Shown piece after piece: positions 39,801 to 52,500 of a stretch of 64,000 bases of DNA. The translations under genes and the position numbers were made by a program. The DNA comes from Exaiptasia diaphana (taxonomy: Eukaryota; Cnidaria; Anthozoa; Actiniaria; Aiptasiidae), in the NCBI RefSeq assembly GCF_001417965.1, contig NW_018388203.1, forward strand, positions 446,580 through 510,579. The letters run 5' to 3'. Below the pieces are notes generated by a model. It saw only the letters and a program-made list of their open reading frames with translations, was not told where the DNA came from and ran no database searches. Each line of letters begins with the position of its first letter. Position 1 is the first letter of the stretch.

Positions 39801-42800
39801 TTTGAGAAGGTTAATGGATTCTATAGTTTGAGGTTCCAAGCCATGCATAATGTCAACTACAAGTATAGCCATGTCACACAGAGAGGAGCCTCGATTACGA
39901 AGGTTACTGAAAACACAGAATATGTAATTCAGAGGGGGTCCCATAGTAATGTTACATGACCGAAAAATGTGTTCGAAAAAAAAGAGGATGACCTTCCGAT
40001 ATTCTCGGTAAGCGCCGTTTTTAAAATTATGCAGTTATGTTTTATCAAAGTTGCACAGCAAAAATATTGCCATATGAATCAAGTGTGTGAAATAAACTGT
40101 TGTTGTTGTTTTCACCTGAAAGACTCATGCCCAGGTGTATCTATGATGAGAAGGCCTGGTATTTTCATGTCAAAATCTTGAAACTGTAAAACAAAATCAC
40201 ACAGAGGTTGACAAGAATGATGTGAACATTGTGCATCATGCAATAGTTACCACTACATCCAGGCTTAGTATTAAAAAACAATACAAACTCACTTCCTTCA
40301 TCATGGAAGTCTGTTTTCTAATTGCATCTGGAGGGACCATAGTTGCTCCAATTTGCTGTGTGATTCCACCAGCTTCACCATCTTGGACATGAGTATGTCG
40401 AATCTGCAATAACAAAGAGCTCCCATAATGTTTAGGTTTATAGCAGGTATTGCAATTCAAGGGTCAAAAATGAATCTAGTCAAATAGTCTGCATGACCAC
40501 TTTCTCCCATCATTACCTTGTCAAGAATCTTAGTCTTTCCAGTGTCAACGTGACCAAGAACACAAATTACTGGTGATCTCAAGTGATCTGGGTTACGGTT
40601 TAACTCTGCCTGCACTTTCCGTTTCTCAATTCTTTCTTCAACAGTTTCACTTTTTGATGTGTCCTCCTCTGATTCTGATTCTTCCTCCTCGTCTTCTTCA
40701 TCTTCCTCCTCCTCGTCTTCTTCATCTTCTTCTTCACTACTGCTCTCCTCTGTCTCTTCACTGCTACTTTCATCAGGTTTTGATACTTCATCTGTTTCTT
40801 TGGTGATGGTAATATCTAATTTAATCAAAAGACTAGAACCATTATCATCACCACCATTTATTCCTATTAAAACTATTGCTATGTCACATTAAATCATTAT
40901 CCTCACTATCATCATCTTGATAAAACCCTTCATTGATGTTTTATACTTGTAAACTCCATTTAAAACATCCTTGACAACACCATCTTCATTGTAACTTTTC
41001 TTAATCATCACATTCACCACTATCTACACTAGTATCATCAGTAGAACCATCATTGATATAAAACCAAATAATCACCTTTCTCTTCTTTTTCATCATCTTT
41101 TTCATCTTCACTGTCAGTTCCAATGTCCCAAGCATCTTTGACCTAAATAATACACAAGTTATATGTGAATTTTGCAAACATTCATCAAAATGTTGATAAT
41201 TGTTGCAAACCTCTTCTTCTTTTCCCTTGTTTGACTCCTTCAATTCTTTACCAGGCTCAAGACTGTTGTCTTCTTTTGATTCTAATATTAACACACACAA
41301 AACATTCATACTCCATACCCTCTCCTAGCTAACAATGATTTCATATAGCCTGTGTAGCGGCCCTAAGGGGATTGGGGAGGGCCGGATGAGCAAGGAGTGG
41401 GGAGTGGGGAGGAAAAATAGGAAGGGCCTGCAACAGAAACCCACAGTTTTACAAAATCTACACTGGAATTTGGATGCAAATTCCCCATTGTTCGAGAGGG
41501 ACAAGCTGTCAATCAAATGTCAAAGTGATAGATACCAGATCAAATTGCCATATTTAGCAACATGGCAGGCAATGAAGAAGGATTTCGTAGTCAGTTAGAG
41601 CTTGTTTTTTTAAAAGTGATTTAAAAGAAAAAAGTTTCGATATAATAATCAAGGAAAAACGCGACAAGCTTTGGCCTGGACTTTGGCCTGGACTTTTTCC
41701 TGTTGGTGTTAAGAATTTTAAGAAAAATTTTAGAACAATCTTTAATAGTACCGGGAAACTGTGGCACTTCTTTTGCCAGAACTTCGTAGAATTTACAAAA
41801 TATGTTTGCCTTTCTAGCATAAGGGAAACAGATGTTATCTTCAACAATCGGCGCATACAGCAAACTGAAACTTTTGATCTCACGACCTCATACTGACAGC
41901 GCTTCATTATAGGTTTATTTTGACAACGATCAAGTTAGATTTTCCAGGCTTTTGAATTACTAATTAGGGGGCATTTTGTAAAACTGTGGGGTTCTCTTGC
42001 AGGCCCTTCCTTTTTCTCCTCCTTATTCCCCGCTCGTCCCTCCCAAATCCCTTAAGGGCCTCTATGCAGGCTAATTTCATACTGATATGTACATATTATC
42101 TATCATATTACATACAGCCTTTTGCAAAAATTATGAGAAAATATCTAAATATCATAATATCCATATCCATATATTGTCCGGAACACGCAGGTTTGCTAGA
42201 ATAATTCATTGTTGACATCGAGAAAATGTTCAGAACTACTGATAAGTCTGTCGCCAAAAAAAATAAACTACAAAGACAAGGGACTAAGGGCATCGCACGG
42301 GTTTACCCATCATGCACTCGATATTATGATATTTAGATATTTCGACAATTCTCATAATTTTTGCAAAAGGCTGTATCATTATCTTAATATATATATACAT
42401 TCACATAATAACTGTACCTTCATATTCTTGCTCTTTGTCTTGTTCTCTGTCTTCTTGCATTTCAACATCTGAATTCAGATAGATTGAAATAAGAGTCAAT
42501 GAAATGCAGAGATATAGATATTTAAATGTTGTGGTTTATAATAGTAAGACTTCTATAAGAGTGGATACCTTTAACTTCTACTTCATCTTGTTGTTGTTGT
42601 TGTTGCTGCTGCTGCTTATTTTTGGGTTTCTTAGAGCCATATCTTACTGGCTTTCTGATAACATCTTGACTTTGGTTGCTTAATGCAGGGATTTCAATAC
42701 CTTAACACATGATATCAAATTCATTAATAATTAATAAGATGAACACAAATCATTGGAAAATCATTGATAATGAATGACATCTTATCTTGAATTTTTTTAC

Positions 42801-45800
42801 AAAATATGCTTTAGTTTATGTTGGAATTTATTAGCTTTGCCCCTAGTATGGGCAGGGACAGGCAGCGTGCGCCAATTACTGCGGATCCTGTACTCTCACG
42901 CTCACTACCTCTACATTAAGTATTTTAGCACACAACACTCCTCGCATGTTGATTTTTGGACCCAGAGAAAAACCCTTGTGGCAAGGGAGAGAACAACACA
43001 TCAAAGGTACATAAAGGTCTCCTGCTGATATTTTATAATTATATTATTAAAGAATTAAACTAATATTACCTAGAGTTCATATATGTAAAAATGTACCTTG
43101 TTGTCTCAGTGCTTCCAAATGTGCTTGCTGCTTTGCTTTCTGTTCTTTTTGTGCCTTAGTAAGAAGTTTGCCTTCCTTGCGTTGTCTTTCCTTTCTCTCC
43201 TACAGTAAAAAAGGGTTAATGGATACTAGCATATGATAACTATATTCAGAAACTATATTCCATTAGGATCAGAAAACAGACCATAGAAAATGACATTTCC
43301 AAGCTGAACCTATACAAATGGGTTACTGACTCTTGAACAAACCTTTTCTTTCTGTTTTCTTTTCTGTTTTCTTTCTTCCTCAAGACGAAGCTGAAATCAT
43401 TATAGGAAATTCAAAATGTAAGCAATTTTACTTGCAGTAAGCTAACAGAACTAGTGACCAAATTGGACGCAAACAACAAAATTCACATTTCTTCAAATTC
43501 CTTCCTTTCTTCCTAAATGATGAGTGTGTACATGTAAGCACAAAACTTGGAGTAACAGCAAATCTTGCCTCTCTGTTATCATATATATCATCTAACTCTG
43601 ATATAAGTTCAATTTAATATTATGTTTATTTTTTATTTCTTTTCGTTAGAACCATATTTTAGGATTGATAAACTTTCCTCAGAAAACATAAAAAAAATTC
43701 CTTTATGTGCAATTTCTGACTGGAAAATTAGTAAACATTATTGAGTCAGCCTACTTTTTCCAGTCTTCGGTTCTCTGCTTCCTCAAGTGCACGAAGCTTT
43801 TCTTCTTCTTCCTTTTTCTTGCGCTCTTCTTCCAGTCGAAGTGCTTCTAGCTGCTGTTGCATCTGCTTAACAAGAGCTTTGTTAGGCTTTTTGACTTTCT
43901 TTTCTTCCTCTTCTCCAGCTTTCTTTTTCTTTTTCTTCTTTTTCTTCTTTTTATCATCACCACCTTCTTCCTCTTCTTCACATTCCTCCTTGCCTTCAAT
44001 TTTGTTCTCTTCTACAAGTTTATCATTTTGCATATCTGTTTTAGGTTCTTGGTCTGCAGCTGTACTTGGTTCTACTGTTTTATAGATAAATAGAAAAATT
44101 AAGAGAGAAAATATTTGAACTAAAATAAAAATTCATTTAATTACTTGTGGCACTGCCCAGGCTTCTTGTTCTAGTAAACATGGACATGTGATAATAAAAT
44201 TAGCAGCTTTTTTATATACACTCTTAAAGTTCAAATATCTCAGCTCCCAACAGAAAACAAAAAAAGGTGAAAAGTATAGACTGTTACTGGACATGAGTAC
44301 TCTGTGCTGGGTCAAGTGAAGTTCACTTTTGTGTCACAATTATAAAATGTATTCAAATTTGTGGCTAACTTATAGAGTAGTTTCCTTCGCAGCCTCCCTT
44401 TTGTCCGGCTTCCTGCCCCTCCCCAAAAAGGAGACTATATGGAAAGATTCTTAGCTAGACCACAACACCACTTCTACACCACTAATTATTCATGAATTGG
44501 CAACAACTTTTTTCCATACCTTTTGCACCCTCTTCAGTCTTTTCACTGTCAACTACTATCTCCTGTGATGGTGTTTCATTGATTTCTAATTCTTTATCTT
44601 CATCAGGTTTCGCAGCCTTTTTGGCCTTTTGCTTCTGTTTTTCTTTCTCTAATGCCTTCTTCTTCCTTTCTCTTTCCTTTTTCTCAGCTCGTTTCTGAGC
44701 TGCAGTTTTAACAATTGGACCATTTTCATCGTTATATTCATCATCCTTCACGTCATTATCATTTATTGTTTCTGTGTTTGCTGGTTTACTCTTGACTTCT
44801 TTCTTATCAGAAATCTCTAAATCATCATCTTCATCAAGATCGTCAATATCAAATTTCTTTTTATTTTTCTTCCCTTTTTTAGCTTTTTTAGACATGGCAT
44901 CATCATTTTTAACAGAGTCTACAGTTTGTTCATCATTTTTGGCATTATCATCTTGAACATCATCTTCTACTTCAAGAGCATCAAACATATTTTTTGTTTT
45001 CTTGTCTTTTTTACTTTTCTTTTGTTCAGCTTTCCCAGAGGCACTCTGATTCTCTGGATCATCTGGTGTTTGTCCCTCCTCTGGTTCTTCATTTTCCAGA
45101 GCCATGAATCGACTGTTTTTAGACTGTTGAATAAACCAAAACATACTAGAATCAATTTCATATTATTATAATGACTTGTAAAAATTAGAAATGTAATCTA
45201 GAGAAAATGACAAGTTATTTATATAATTACCACAGTAGGAGGATCTTTACTAGCTCCATCAGTTCCATTGTTCATAGATTCTATTTCATTTAAAACATCA
45301 TCCTCCCTTAAGAGAAAATATAGAAGTGAATCATGAATTTACATCTTTTTTATGTATATGTATTTGGTGTGTATATAACAGTACAATAATCATACAAACA
45401 GTCAACCTTTCGATATATATTTTTTTTGTAGAAGTTTGTGACTTTGAAGTCACAATATCTTTATGTAGCACAGATTTTACGCTTTTTTTCTGTGGTGATG
45501 GACATATGTTTACTGTTTTATTTCAAATTCCAGGCAATCATGAGTATCTGTACTCCCTTATCAATAATATTGAATTGAAAAGTGAAAAACTAAATGTACA
45601 TAAAGAATGAATGGTATAAATATTTTTATCCATTCACTTCTCCATTTCGATGCTATCAAGGAAAACAAGTACTTATAAGATAAAAGGAAAAGGAGATTGC
45701 TCACTTGTAACGAGAAAATAAAAGAGTCTCATGAGGTACACATAGATTTCATGAAATATTTGAAATAAAATACTCATTATAGAATGAAATACAATGGATG

Positions 45801-45996
45801 AATTCCTATATTTGATACCTCAATCACGCATTTCACTAGAAAGCGACCACCATCACAAAAAATGTTGATAAAAGCTTAATGATATTAAAAAGAACGAATG
45901 TTCAGAATCCATTCCTTGGTTTGCACCCTAAACACATCCGAACACTTACCAATCATCATTTGCCTTCTTCCTGGCTCCTTTCTTTGGTTTCCCCAT
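36816..45996 (-). CDS. EIF5B: Eukaryotic translation initiation factor 5B
   Basis: Ribosome-dependent GTPase that joins the 60S subunit to the initiation complex. Twenty-three exons, 1,176 aa (human 1,220): 45996-45950, 45306-45231, 45123-44520, 44074-43755, 43390-43343, 43199-43097, 42700-42569, 42468-42418, 41281-41211, 41142-41076, 40815-40517, 40403-40293, 40183-40116, 39906-39765, 39584-39453, 39335-39153, 39070-38777, 38653-38522, 38446-38370, 38284-38152, 37732-37562, 37343-37182, 36923-36816. The N-terminal half is Lys/Glu-rich and disordered, with a nine-residue poly-Gln run and acidic tracts. The GTPase domain is complete: GHVDTGKT (about 592), [23 protein letters not shown] and SAHSGDG. 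Domains II-IV follow, ending [17 protein letters not shown], the aIF5B-type C-terminus that contacts eIF1A. Introns hold two MITEs (41346-42073 and 42115-42373). Confidence 0.97.
41346..42073. mobile_element. Non-autonomous hAT-like DNA transposon with 8-bp target duplication
   Basis: A 728-bp element in an eIF5B intron. The ends are perfect inverted copies for the first bases (TAGCCTG ... CAGGCTA) and remain alignable as inverted repeats for about 110 bp, including AGGAAGGGCCTGCAA and CACAGTTTTACAAAAT. An exact 8-bp direct repeat, ATTTCATA, flanks it at 41338-41345 and 42074-42081. An 8-bp duplication fits the hAT superfamily best. No transposase is encoded. Confidence 0.8.
42115..42373. mobile_element. 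Tc1/mariner-type MITE
   Basis: A 259-bp element with about 55-bp terminal inverted repeats beginning CAGCCTTTTGCAAAAATTAT, flanked by TA at 42113-42114 and 42374-42375. The TIR start resembles that of Tc1-like transposons. It sits 41 bp from the hAT-like element in the same eIF5B intron, and its right end is only about 45 bp from the exon at 42418. Confidence 0.7.
44378..44437. repeat. Short inverted-repeat fragment related to the one at 50479
   Basis: TAGTTTCCTTCGCAGC followed by a C-rich spacer with GGCTTCCTGCCCCTCCCC and then GGAGACTA. The same design (TAGTCTCCTTCGCATC, then a gap containing GACAGGAAGCC in reverse sense, then the inverted arm) occurs at 50479-50538, so both are probably copies of one small repeat family. 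Confidence 0.4.
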
Positions 45997-46538
45997 TGTT
46001 AATTGTGTTATCTAACTAAAGGTAAAACTACTCTATTATTTTGAAATATTTCTGAAATATAACTTAAGCTTAATTTCGATTTCTGGTTTCTGTGATGAAG
46101 TTGATGACTCGTCGAATTAAGGCAATTCAAAGGAAATGTCATTGAAAAACAGTTTAGTTAACAACAAGTATGGTTTTTAGATTACTGATAAATAAGGAAA
46201 CGAATTGTCTTCCTTAGAATACTCTCGGAACACAAATGAAAGGTAGTTCACCACGTTAGAATTTTTACATTGAACCACACAATCTATTGCACATGGCGAC
46301 CATGAAATACGTCATTGAAGGAAATAATTTTTACTTCCCCCTCCTCCCCCCACAGAACACAGAACGATATGTTGGGCTTCCTTTGGTTTGCCTTGGAAAC
46401 AAAAATGGCGGGCGATACTAGTAAGAGACATAAAGAGAAAGACAAGCTATTTGAAAACTTTGTTGCCACTGCAATATAGAACCACTGAATTAATGAATTT
46501 AAATATTTTCTTATAAGCATGTAAATTTGTACAAAAAC
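45997..46538. promoter_or_regulatory. Bidirectional promoter region of eIF5B and TBC1D19
   Basis: The two start codons are 542 bp apart in divergent orientation. AAAATGGCGG near 46403 resembles a YY1 site, commonly found just downstream of housekeeping start sites. The same ATG opens a short upstream frame (46405-46479, MAGDTSKRHKEK...) ahead of the TBC1D19 start. Confidence 0.5.
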
Positions 46539-49500
46539 ATGAATTCAGTTACAGATTCAGACGAAATTCAGTGGCTGACTGAAGTTTTGCAAGACTCGTC
46601 CCTTTTCACAAAACTTAGGAAGGATTTACAAGTAAGCTTACATTTTTTGCCTTGATAACTTTTAATCATATATGAAGGAGATTATACGGTGAATTCACCA
46701 GTAGAATCTAGTGGTCGGACGTTTAGGAGCGGGCAATTTTCCTCGCCAAGATAACTGCATAGCAACATTAACTGCCTTAACAACTTTTAAATAAAATCTC
46801 AATATATAAGCTTACTGTCTTCTGCTCGGCCACTCCTTACTTAACTTCAATGAAAACTTATATATCAAATGCTCATCTCAGTTTGTATTTTGTTTTGTGT
46901 GTGTGTGTTTCCTTTTTTCAATCATTCTTCTCCGTATTTACTCGAATAGACGCCGCCCTCAAATAGACGCCGCACTTAAAGCTCAAAATTTTAATAGACG
47001 CCGCCCCCGAATAGACGCCGCATCTGGGTGTGGCGTCAATTTGAGGAAATAATGATACCAGCAATGGGAATTTATTTTCTTTTAGAGCATTTTTTATTTC
47101 GAAGTGACTGCACTTTGTGCTCTCAGCAGTTGTAAGATTCCGACCATGAGGAGGACATTGATGTTGAAATAGAAGTTTAACTCTGGTTAAAATCTTAAAT
47201 TGAATAGACAAAATGAACATGACATTTATATTTGAGATTCGTTACTGTTTGTAAGTAAATAGATACAATATAAAAGTACGGTATGTAGTACTGAATAAAG
47301 TGTCTTTTTAATAAACGCCGCCCTCGAATAGACGCCACCCTCAAATAAATGCCGCAGCTGGTTCGTGAAAAATATAATAAATGCCGCGGCGTCTATTCCA
47401 GTAAATAATATGTTAATATTCTGTCCATATTATTTTGTTCTTTTATATTGGTACTCTCATCCATTTGCTTGACATATTCAATCGTCATTCCTCCATACTT
47501 CAGCCTTTATTAATTATTCAGAGATAACATTTCTTTCTAACTGCTTTTCTTGTCTTTGTAGAGAGAAGTTTCGAAGTCTTATGTTCCTTTAAATCAAAAT
47601 GATATGAAGAAGAGCCTAGAGAAATACATCAAAGACTCTGGATGGGATATTACTCTACAAAATGCTGTTTATAGAGAAATCAAAGTGTATGTTGAGAAAA
47701 TTATGTGAGATATTGGTGTGCATAAAGAATTATATTGTATATCAAATTATTATTCCACAGCAATCCTATTCCAAAATTAGATACTCCTGACTTTGCTGCA
47801 AAAGAGCCACTGCAATTTATTAGGAAGGCCCAGGTCAGTGTGATCCAGTGTGTGTCAAAAATATTGTGGATTTTGTTCAACCTTATATTCAACTGGATAT
47901 AGTTCAGATTACAAGTTATACTGCTTTCTAGGCTACTTGGGAGAAAAGAATTGTTAAAAGCATCAATAGCATGTGTACAGAACTTAGTCTTCCTCTTGCT
48001 ACAAAGGTAATTTCATTTCATCCAGTTTTTGTCCATCTTGTATTTTTAGGTCTGATTAAGTACAATTTTCATTTAACTTATGAAAATATTTCGCTATACA
48101 TAATATCTTATTTATAGCGTTCTGCAGTAGAACAAGCAAGCATATCATCAAAGTTTCAGACTCTTGGAAGTGATCTAGATGAGAAAGGTATAGCTGATCA
48201 TTATGTCTCTGATCAACACAGTCTTTAATTAAAGAGTATGGCATGGAGTCCAGAGACTGGGTAGGGTCTTTCATCTCCCCGTGTCCCTGTAGGAATATTG
48301 TAACTACTGATTTAGCCTCTACCCATTCAAGCAACTCTTTCTTCCTCCTTGAGGCTCCCTCAGTCTGACTGCCAGCAAAAAGACAGGAAGCCCATGACTC
48401 TTAGTGATGACTGTGAAGGAGGCCACTGTTGAGCAGGCAGAACGCATATTATTTTTATAGAAAATGCGATAGGTCAGCCAGGCAGGCAGATGGTCCCTTG
48501 CTAAGTTAGTTATTAATTGGTTGGTTGAAAGTTGAAGGTCAAGTTTTCATATGATGTTTTGTTAACATAATCCTATAAATGAATTAGAGTTTGAAAGAAT
48601 AAAGCCTGTATATGCTCCTAAAGACTTCTTTGAGGTAATGCAACTTTTATCATTTTGTACTAAGAAATATTTTTATTCCTGACTGAATGTTGATTTATAC
48701 TTTAGGCATTGATTGCTGTTGAGAATTCAAACTTTGTGCCACTTCAAAAAACTCCTAGGTTTGTTTAGCATCCTATTCTGCATTAATCATATTTCCTTAG
48801 GATTAGCTACATTCTAATATCATACTATACAGTTTAACATAAATAATTACAAGAAGTTAAGACATCCATTTAAAAGTACTGGAAGTAAATCAAGAGACCT
48901 TTCCCAAAATCACATGACTGATAGGTTGAAGATATAACTATTACAGTATTACCCATTCTCTTCTTGTATTGAAACAAAAATGAGAAAAAAAAGAGATAGG
49001 AGATTGAATTTAAGAAATAAAAGAAATAACTCTCTCTCTTCGTATTGCTATATGGTTATCAAGTTTTGTTCTCTCTCTCTCTTCGTATTGCTATATGGTT
49101 ATCAAGTTTTGTTCTTGTTACTGTGTTCATCTTTATGATTGACGTGTATCTTTACAAACCACTGTTCTAAGTTTTTCGTTTGCTTCAGTTCCATTAAAGG
49201 ATGGGGTTTGATTCAAGTCAACCTTTATGCAAAAAGTTTAGATGAACTGGTATGTTAAATGCATGTTAAGTCTGTATTGGATATCTTTTTCATGACAATG
49301 ATTGTCTATATAATGATCATATCTTCAACAACCATGATGATAATCATTATGATCAAAAAAATACAATTTTTAATGAATGACATTGATATTGGGTAGAGGT
49401 GTGAATACCAAGAACTTGATCCAGGCTTAAATCAATGTGGTGTAGATGATGCGCCAAGCAGTTCAACAGTCGGTAAGTAAGTTTTGAAATAGAAGAAATG

Positions 49501-52500
49501 TCACTCTTTGTTTTATCATATTTGATCATTTATGCATCAAATCATGCTTTCCATAATGTGGAATTAGAACTTATAACATTGTTAAACACTGTTCTCCTCC
49601 TCAGTCTCATAAATATTGTATCATGAATAATGTACAATACAGACCACTGAAAAAATAGACTAACATTGTTTTCAGATGTATTTGAAAGTGATTGGCCTAA
49701 ACTAGGAAAGAAAGGTAAGGTCTGATGACTGTTGAATACCAAGAAGCATTTAGTAATGATTCCTAAACAAATATTCAATTATGCTGAGTGCTGGATTTAT
49801 GAAGCATTTCATTTTGACCATTTTTGCTCAGTTATTCAGAATGGAAGTGCAATTGCTGCTCGTCAGTATGCAAAGAATGGCTGCCCATCAGGTTTACGAG
49901 GCCAGATTTGGCAACAGATTCTCTGTTTAGATGTTGATGATGTGGTAAGACTATGATCTGATATTATAATACAAATTATAAGTGTAATGTGTTACTTCTA
50001 AATAATGTTCTTCACTTTGAAGGATCTGCTATATTTCAATCAACTCAAGACATATGTCATTCAACACAAAATGCTGGTTGATAACCTAGTTATGAAGGTA
50101 AACTATGACTATTATTTTAATTTTTTCAGCAATTAAATGATCATTGTTTTCAGATATATAAATTGTTTCTGATAGTCTGTACAAACAAAAATATCTGATA
50201 AAGCCTTTATCATGAGGATACCATGATAACCCAGGAATCTGAAGATTTTGAGACAAATCTCCCAGTCTCTTTCATTTCCTTTTTTTAGAAAATGGCAAAA
50301 CGTTCAAGCTTTTGAAGTAAATTTACCAAAAAATGGGACCTGATTCGTGCAAAAATTACCAAAGTTAAATGTCAATGGTCTGGAATGGGGTATTTTTTGG
50401 TTCGGCATTCGAAAGATTGAAACAATGGTGGATTTTTATCGATCTAAAGATATGAAATTGTCTGGGGTTGACAGCCCCTAGTCTCCTTCGCATCGAGGGA
50501 CAGGAAGCCTGAAACGAAAACGGATGCGAAGGAGACTAAACAGCCCCATGTTGTTGAAAGGTTTAAAAAAATCCCATGTGTCATGTGTCCATTATCATGG
50601 GACAGAGACTTGTCTGGGTTATTCCTTACATGTGTCATTTACCATGATTGATAGGATATCCGAATGACAGCAACCAATGATGATGATTACTTTGTATTTG
50701 AGGACCTGCTATATCAGGTTTGTAATACTTATAATATAACCCACAGATAACTAACTTATTGAAACAAAGGTTTACTGTAAGACTTGAGCACAAAGAGGTG
50801 TAGACAGCTCTAACAAAAAATAACAGTTGTAGGTTGAGCTTTGTTAACTCACAACCATTGAAATCATTTGGATTGCTCTGTAATAACACAGACAGTACAG
50901 TTAGCAGTAGACTTCTGTAAATGCAGACAGTAGTATGGCACAACTAGCTGGTTAGTTGACTTACAGCAGTCTGTTTCTAATAAAATTACATACACTACAT
51001 TACTCTTGACTGCCTACATAGCAATGCAAATGTCCGATAGGCTGACTTAGAACTCAAAGCATCAGTCTTATTTGGGGATTGCTGTTTAGAGAGAAATATT
51101 TACAAAATTGAAAGAATTCTTGTGCCCTATACATCCACGATCATCAAAAAGTAAAACTAAGTAAAGTATTATCTATCTATTTACATTTGATTTTGTCTCT
51201 GGCACAATAATATTATAAAATTCATCATTAAACACAATTGGCAGTAATTTCCCTTCAGACCGAAGGGCACTCATCTTCTTCTTGAATTCCCCCAGTTTCC
51301 TTCTGCAGGCTCTTTCAATATTTTTAACTGATGAAGCTCTTTTCATGTCTTTGACTATCATTTCATACTCTTGTTTGTCAACAATGTGTAGTTCAGCTAT
51401 ACCAATCATATCCCTTACCGTACTTCGTGGAATCCCTGCTATTTTATAAGCCTGACGATTACTGCAACCCTCTTTTTTAACAACTTCTAGTACTCGTTGG
51501 TAACGTTCGTGCACATGAATCAATGTGTTTCTAGTAACTTTAAAGGGAGAAGTGTGTGGAAATGGCTTGCTATTCTCAATTTGTGTTATACTCTTTATCT
51601 GCCTTATTTTACTATATTGACTTGTATGAGCCGAGACGTCACTGCAAGAAGTTGATTTGCCATCATGATACAGGTGTAATTTAGTCTCTTTGCTGCTAGT
51701 TGGTGATGATCTCAGTATTTCTTTGCCGTCTTCGGTCTTTCGGGCCTTTGTCTTCTGAGTCGACGGTGCTTGTGGTGAAGACTCGTTCATGAAGTCTCTT
51801 TTTCTCTTTACAGATTCTTGATCCAATGTCTTCAGTTTTGCATTGTCAGCCTTCAGGACCTTTATCTCCTCATCCTTTGTTTCAAGGAGTTCCCTGAGAT
51901 AAATAATTTCGACTTTTTTCTCCTCTAGCTCTTTCAATAGGGCAGTCATTTCGAAATTCTCGGTTGTGTAGATTACAAACGGATCCTGTTGGTCGGCCAT
52001 CATTTACTATTTACTTTAGACTGCTTCTTCCAAAATGTTCTTTGCATAATCGAACGTATTTCGAATTAAAAAAAGAACGTTTACCTCGCTTTTTAATAAA
52101 CCAGCGTATGCCAAAATGAATTTGTCGGCCGACCACATACCGACAAATCATGTTTGTTACCGACTGTTTGCCGACCACAAGCTGACACAAACGATCTCGC
52201 TAGACTGCAGACGCCATAAATGGCCGACCACAAACCGACAAAGCCAAGTACAGCTAATGTAAACTGTCACGTATTCTACTTAATCAGAAAGCGTGACGTG
52301 GTACCTGTCACACAATGTATTTTACTTTCTTTTCGACTTTTTTATTAGTTAACTTTGGATTTCAGGCACTTTTAGTATTCACGAGGGATACTGCTGTCCT
52401 CAGACATTTCCATACAACATGTGCAAACCCTCCCAAGTCATACATCAAAGGTAATTTGCTGTTGCTTTTACATAATAATGTTGGATGTTTTGTTTTTTAG

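Noticed and set aside
43741-44085. Ser/Phe-rich plus-strand frames opposite eIF5B
   Set aside because: Mirror of the Lys/Glu-rich eIF5B exons on the minus strand; composition artefact. The same applies to 40573-40892 and 44492-44698.
47701-48334. Minus-strand frames within TBC1D19
   Set aside because: They overlap well-supported TBC1D19 exons and introns and have no recognisable features.
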